Assembly: GCA_035772405.1 (NCBI GenBank)
Contig: JAYKKM010000148.1
Span: 421,501-485,500, forward strand
DNA length: 64,000 nt
Reading direction: 5' to 3'
Source: Chrysogorgia sp. JL179-B06
Taxonomy: Eukaryota; Cnidaria; Anthozoa; Scleralcyonacea; Chrysogorgiidae
Part shown: piece after piece, positions 60,913 to 64,000 of the stretch
Numbering within the stretch: the stretch's first letter is position 1
How the letters are laid out: every line of letters starts with the position of its first letter
Program-made: the position numbers and the translations under genes
The notes under the pieces: model-generated
The model's database searches: none
What the model was told of the DNA's origin: nothing
Seen by the model: only the letters and a program-made list of their open reading frames with translations

Positions 60913-62430
60913 TAAACGTAAAATGAATATTATTACATTAAAATGAATTATTATTTAACTATATTTACAGATGTTAATAATAAGCCAATCTAAACAGAGT
61001 CAAAACAAAGAAAGCGGAACGGAACTGACGTTTCCGTTGATGCAAGGTTTAAATTTAGAAATATGTAATAAAAATTTAGAAATAATTATTAAATAAAATC
61101 TTCTCCCCGCAGTGTTGAATTTTCCCGGGGACGTGTCGCGGGGACATGTTGCAGGGCAAATCCCGTCGTATGCACCATGTGAAATCTCGTTATTTTATTT
61201 TCCTTTTCCTTCTCTGACATGTCCCCTGACAATCCTCAACAAGGGAAATGTCTCTGCGACATGTCATGCCCCCGCGATTTGTCGCTTCGTGTGGGAGTCT
61301 CCCGAAAGTTCATGCAAATGATTTTATCAAATTCTTCCGATTTTTCAAAATTTGTAGAAAGGGGGTACATGCAAATATCACAAACCTGCTGTTTTTAGCG
61401 ACATTTGGAAAGATCAATGGGTCCCGCGATTTGTCGCCTCGTGTGTATCAAATCTGAGTTTCTGACAAATGTTTTATTATAAGTAATAGCATGGCCGAGG
61501 AAGGTTTAGTAAATTAATTAATAATAGCGATTAAAAGTCCTTCTTTGAACAATAAAAACCGAGGTAACCGTGTTATTGTAAAATAAATAACAATTATTAC
61601 AAGACTCTTAGAACTCTTTTAAGACAAGACGGCCTTTTTGCCCGAATAGAAGTTTCAGACAAATGGACTGCAGTCCCCACGTCCTCACCGGGCCCCGCAA
61701 TCAGATTGCACAGTGTGAGGATGTGTAGTGTTTCGATTCTATTTCAGAATCATCCACAGGATAACATGAAAATTAATCGACTTGATTAACCAAATATAGA
61801 TTGATTTACCAATATTAACCAATATATATATTAACCAACAGGTTTTTTTTGTGACCAACGTAACGGGGGAAATCATGCATAGCTCAATCAATGTGTGGTA
61901 TCCAGGGTACTAAGTTAGTAGAACTATCAAAACTCTTGTGATATTATTATCACAATGAATGGATAGTAAATAGACTATTTACCGTAAATAGTCTATTAAA
62001 ATGCAACACTATAAACAATAAACTCACGTGTGACTTCCGGTGGTGCCACCTCGCAAGTGGACTTCCGGTTGAGAACATGACACTAACCCAAAGAAAGTGG
62101 AGACGCGTCTTGTCAACCTCGAAAGTTAATCAATTCAAAGTTTCAAGTATATGGGCCTGGCGGTATATGAGCAAAGAGTAGCGTTTTCTGATCTGTTGAA
62201 TCAGTTGCTTCCTCTCGTGATTTTAAACGGCAAAATTACATGCGAAATTTGTTCAAAGCGTGCGAGAAAAACAATGACTTTCATGGTTGACTAGCTGGCT
62301 AAACAAGAAACTTTGTGTGTTTAAAATATTCTTTGTGTTCCCAGTCATCCCAGAGTAAAAACATGCTGTTGAATTACTATGCAGTACCACGAAGAAAAAG
62401 TAAAGTACGGTGAAATTTACGTACAGATTC
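59277..62430. other. Divergent intergenic region between PPME1 and FRY
   Basis: It holds the 5' flanks of both genes. Features: a hairpin element, AGTAGTCGCCAGAACCA with its complement (59353-59475), next to PPME1; an imperfect LTR-like stretch with ATCAATAAAGTTAATTTGAA (about 60290-60700); (AT)n at 60882-60909; and reverse copies of the GAGGCGACAAAT repeat at 61085-61450. No CpG-rich core promoter is evident by eye. Confidence 0.5.
61085..61450. mobile_element. GAGGCGACAAAT-type TIR element remnants
   Basis: CGCGATTTGTCGCTTCGTGTG (61274) and CGCGATTTGTCGCCTCGTG (61426) are two right ends. 61181-61292 is the reverse complement of 4889-4980. The left end is damaged. No ORF. Confidence 0.6.
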
Positions 62431-62467
62431 ATGGATAAAGAGGAGCCCGGAGAATTTAGCGCATGTG
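62431..62467 (+). CDS. FRY: FRY exon 1
   Basis: Encodes MDKEEPGEFSAC. This is the only nearby ATG that reaches a good donor (GTAAGC) in the right phase for exon 2. The variable N-terminus gives no homology support, so the start is less certain than exon 2. Confidence 0.65.
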
Positions 62468-62883
62468 GTAAGCTCTTTCACTCTTTATTCTCTGGTTTTG
62501 GGTAATATTTCATTTATTAGTTTATTAGACAATGTATTGAACTTAATGTATTGCCAATAGAATAATCACTTTTCTCTGAGCTGGGAGTGGGACGCTAGAG
62601 CCTAGTGTTAGCATGCCCATGTACAGTGAAGCCTCTGCAGTCTACACTCTTTTGCAATAACCAATATTTGTCATTTTAATTAGGTTTTGGTCTTAAAGTT
62701 GACTTGACATCACTAGAAACAATGTGCTCAAGTGACACAGGACTACCTTGGTTGTCATTCACTGAAAGACAGAGTGAGCCAAATGATGTGACGACACCTG
62801 GAGAATATGTTCTTCGAACTCTGTTCTTTGAATTAACTGTCCTAACTGAAAGAAAACTTGAGCAAGTTCTTGCAGAACCCTTG
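62431..62883 (+). CDS. FRY: Furry homologue (FRY/FRYL), N-terminal exons, partial gene
   Basis: Exons 62431-62467 and 62699-62883 join in phase (12 codons, split Val codon, then 61 codons) to encode the first 74 residues. The C-terminal part, PGEYVLRTLFFELTVLTERK then LEQVLAEPL, matches the conserved Furry N-terminus (PGEYVLKSLF..F...AERKI..IMAEPL). Furry is a giant scaffold of more than 2500 residues that activates NDR/LATS-type kinases and shapes cell extensions; only its beginning is here. Donors are G/GTAAGC and TTG/GTAAGT. No further exon was found up to 64000. Confidence 0.85.
62699..62883 (+). CDS. FRY: FRY exon 2
   Basis: Encodes DLTSLETMCSSDTGLPWLSF through VLAEPL. Acceptor TCTTAAAG, donor TTG/GTAAGT, phase 0 out. 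Conserved core PGEYVLRTLF identifies Furry. Confidence 0.88.
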
Positions 62884-62939
62884 GTAAGTCACAGGAAAAT
62901 AGTTACAGGAGAAAACTGTAAAAGGTAAATTGCCAATTC

Positions 62940-63250
62940 CCATTAAAAATCATTAATGGGAAAACTGTTCCATCAATGGTTTTCATGTGAAAACCATTAA
63001 TGGCAGTAAAACTCTTCAATGGTATTTTGAAACAATACAGTACCATTGTTGATTTATTTTATTTTATTGTTTTCTTTGAAAACCATGAATGTATTTCTAT
63101 TTACATTCATGTATTTATTTGAAAAACCATAAATGACTTGATCTTCATTTGTGGTTTTCTTTGAAAAACAACAAATGTCTCAATCTCCATTCTTGGTAAA
63201 CTTTGAAAAACCATGAATGTACTTCTATTCACATTCATGTATTTATTTGA
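62940..63250. repeat. Imperfect repeats of AAAACCAT(T/G)AATG
   Basis: AACCATTAATGG and AAAACCATGAATGT-type units repeat in both orientations. CATTCATGTATTTATTTGAA occurs twice, at 63104 and 63231. In FRY intron 2. Low complexity, no gene. Confidence 0.65.
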
Positions 63251-63539
63251 AAAAGCTACTCGACCTGTTAACAACATACACCTTACCAAGAAGGTTACTC
63301 TATCGTTGTGAGAATTCCTCACCTGTGGATACACCTTCCAAAAAATAAATAGATTGATAGATCTTTGCAAGCATCAAATATAACTAGTTCCAGCATGGAT
63401 GGATGTGCAAGCAGGCCGGCAATGTTGGTGATCAAATTGTGGGATATGGTAACTGTCCAAGGCCATAGTCCACCAACTAAACCTAGTAAACTCCTTTTGT
63501 AGCTGAGAATCAACCTCTCCAAACAAGCCAATACTACAA

Positions 63540-64000
63540 ATCACATAAAATCATAGCAATGCAACCCCAGTTAACCAGCCATTACTATAATGGTAGGGGA
63601 TAGCACATGCATTTTAATAAATAGACCCAACAGACTTGACAGAGAAGCCAAAATAATATCACCTGGCAGTAATCCAGGGAGCAGTTACAATATGCTCATG
63701 TTATAAAGCCACATAAAATCATGGCAATACAACCTCTCCCCCTAGCCAGTCATTTCCACCCTGGCAGCAGCAGTGGTAGCCACAAGAGACTAGAAGAATA
63801 TCACCTGGGGGTAATCAAGTGCGGTTACAATCAAGCTAAATTTCTACTACTGTATGGCCATGGATTGTTACAGCGAGACCAATCATCCCCCCGAACCAGC
63901 AATTGCCGTGCAGCAACGGCACCTGCGGTATGACACACAGGAACAGCAAACTTGTCGTACAAGCTAGCATCATATGACCTGCCAGTAATCCAGGGGTAGT
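63540..64000. repeat. Minisatellite, unit about 140-175 bp
   Basis: ACATAAAATCATAGCAATGC recurs at 63543 and 63711. TATCACCTGGCAGTAATCC recurs at 63656, 63799 and 63972. The array runs out of the window. FRY intron 2. The open frame at 63721-63933 is not considered a gene. Confidence 0.7.

Noticed and set aside
63721..63933. A 70-codon frame as a further FRY exon
   Set aside because: It lies in a minisatellite, has no splice sites in the right phase and does not resemble the next conserved Furry segment.

Overview
This window is animal nuclear DNA: AT-rich, with long introns, GT/AG splice sites, tRNA-derived SINEs, several classes of DNA transposon, LINE and Ty3/gypsy remnants, and a Polinton/Maverick. 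The repeat mix and the gene structure fit a marine invertebrate, possibly a cnidarian; the species cannot be fixed from the sequence alone. No prokaryotic features were seen.

Three host genes can be read. (1) On the + strand, 4101-8291 holds a two-exon carotenoid oxygenase (BCO/RPE65 family, 520 codons). Its four iron-binding histidines are all present. (2) On the - strand, protein phosphatase methylesterase 1 (PPME1) runs from 59276 down to 13957. Its 15 small exons sit at 59206-59276, 58967-59090, 43245-43337, 42437-42494, 28917-28968, 27839-27907, 26445-26530, 25649-25739, 23903-23968, 21930-22179, 19203-19260, 17210-17275, 16414-16458, 14876-14940 and 13957-14031. Every splice phase fits and the sum is 1269 nt, or 422 residues plus stop, with the Ser-Asp-His triad intact. 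(3) On the + strand from 62431, the first two coding exons of a Furry (FRY/FRYL) orthologue start and the gene leaves the window on the right. PPME1 and FRY are divergent, with their start codons 3.15 kb apart.

Most of the rest is transposable elements, largely inside PPME1 introns. Intron 4 (28969-42436) holds a degraded 8.1-kb Polinton (31131-41898) with inverted repeats of about 450-470 bp. It carries a protein-primed family B DNA polymerase remnant, a probable SET-domain gene and several unknown compact ORFs. Its right terminal repeat was later split by a 2.6-kb Helentron-like insertion (39069-41691). Intron 2 (43338-58966) holds a scrambled Ty3/gypsy array with a LINE inserted in it, a hAT element with a perfect 8-bp target duplication, and a Tigger/pogo-like element. 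Other introns and the region between the BCO gene and PPME1 hold TTAA-flanked (piggyBac-like) MITEs, a Mutator-like MITE with a perfect 9-bp target duplication, long foldback palindromes, SINEs and microsatellites.

The most notable points are the nested Polinton with its SET-like gene, the Helentron-type termini inside its terminal repeat, the in-frame 11-residue minisatellite in PPME1 exon 10, a relic copy of PPME1 exon 13 in intron 8, and two zero-loop palindromes of 124 and 292 bp.
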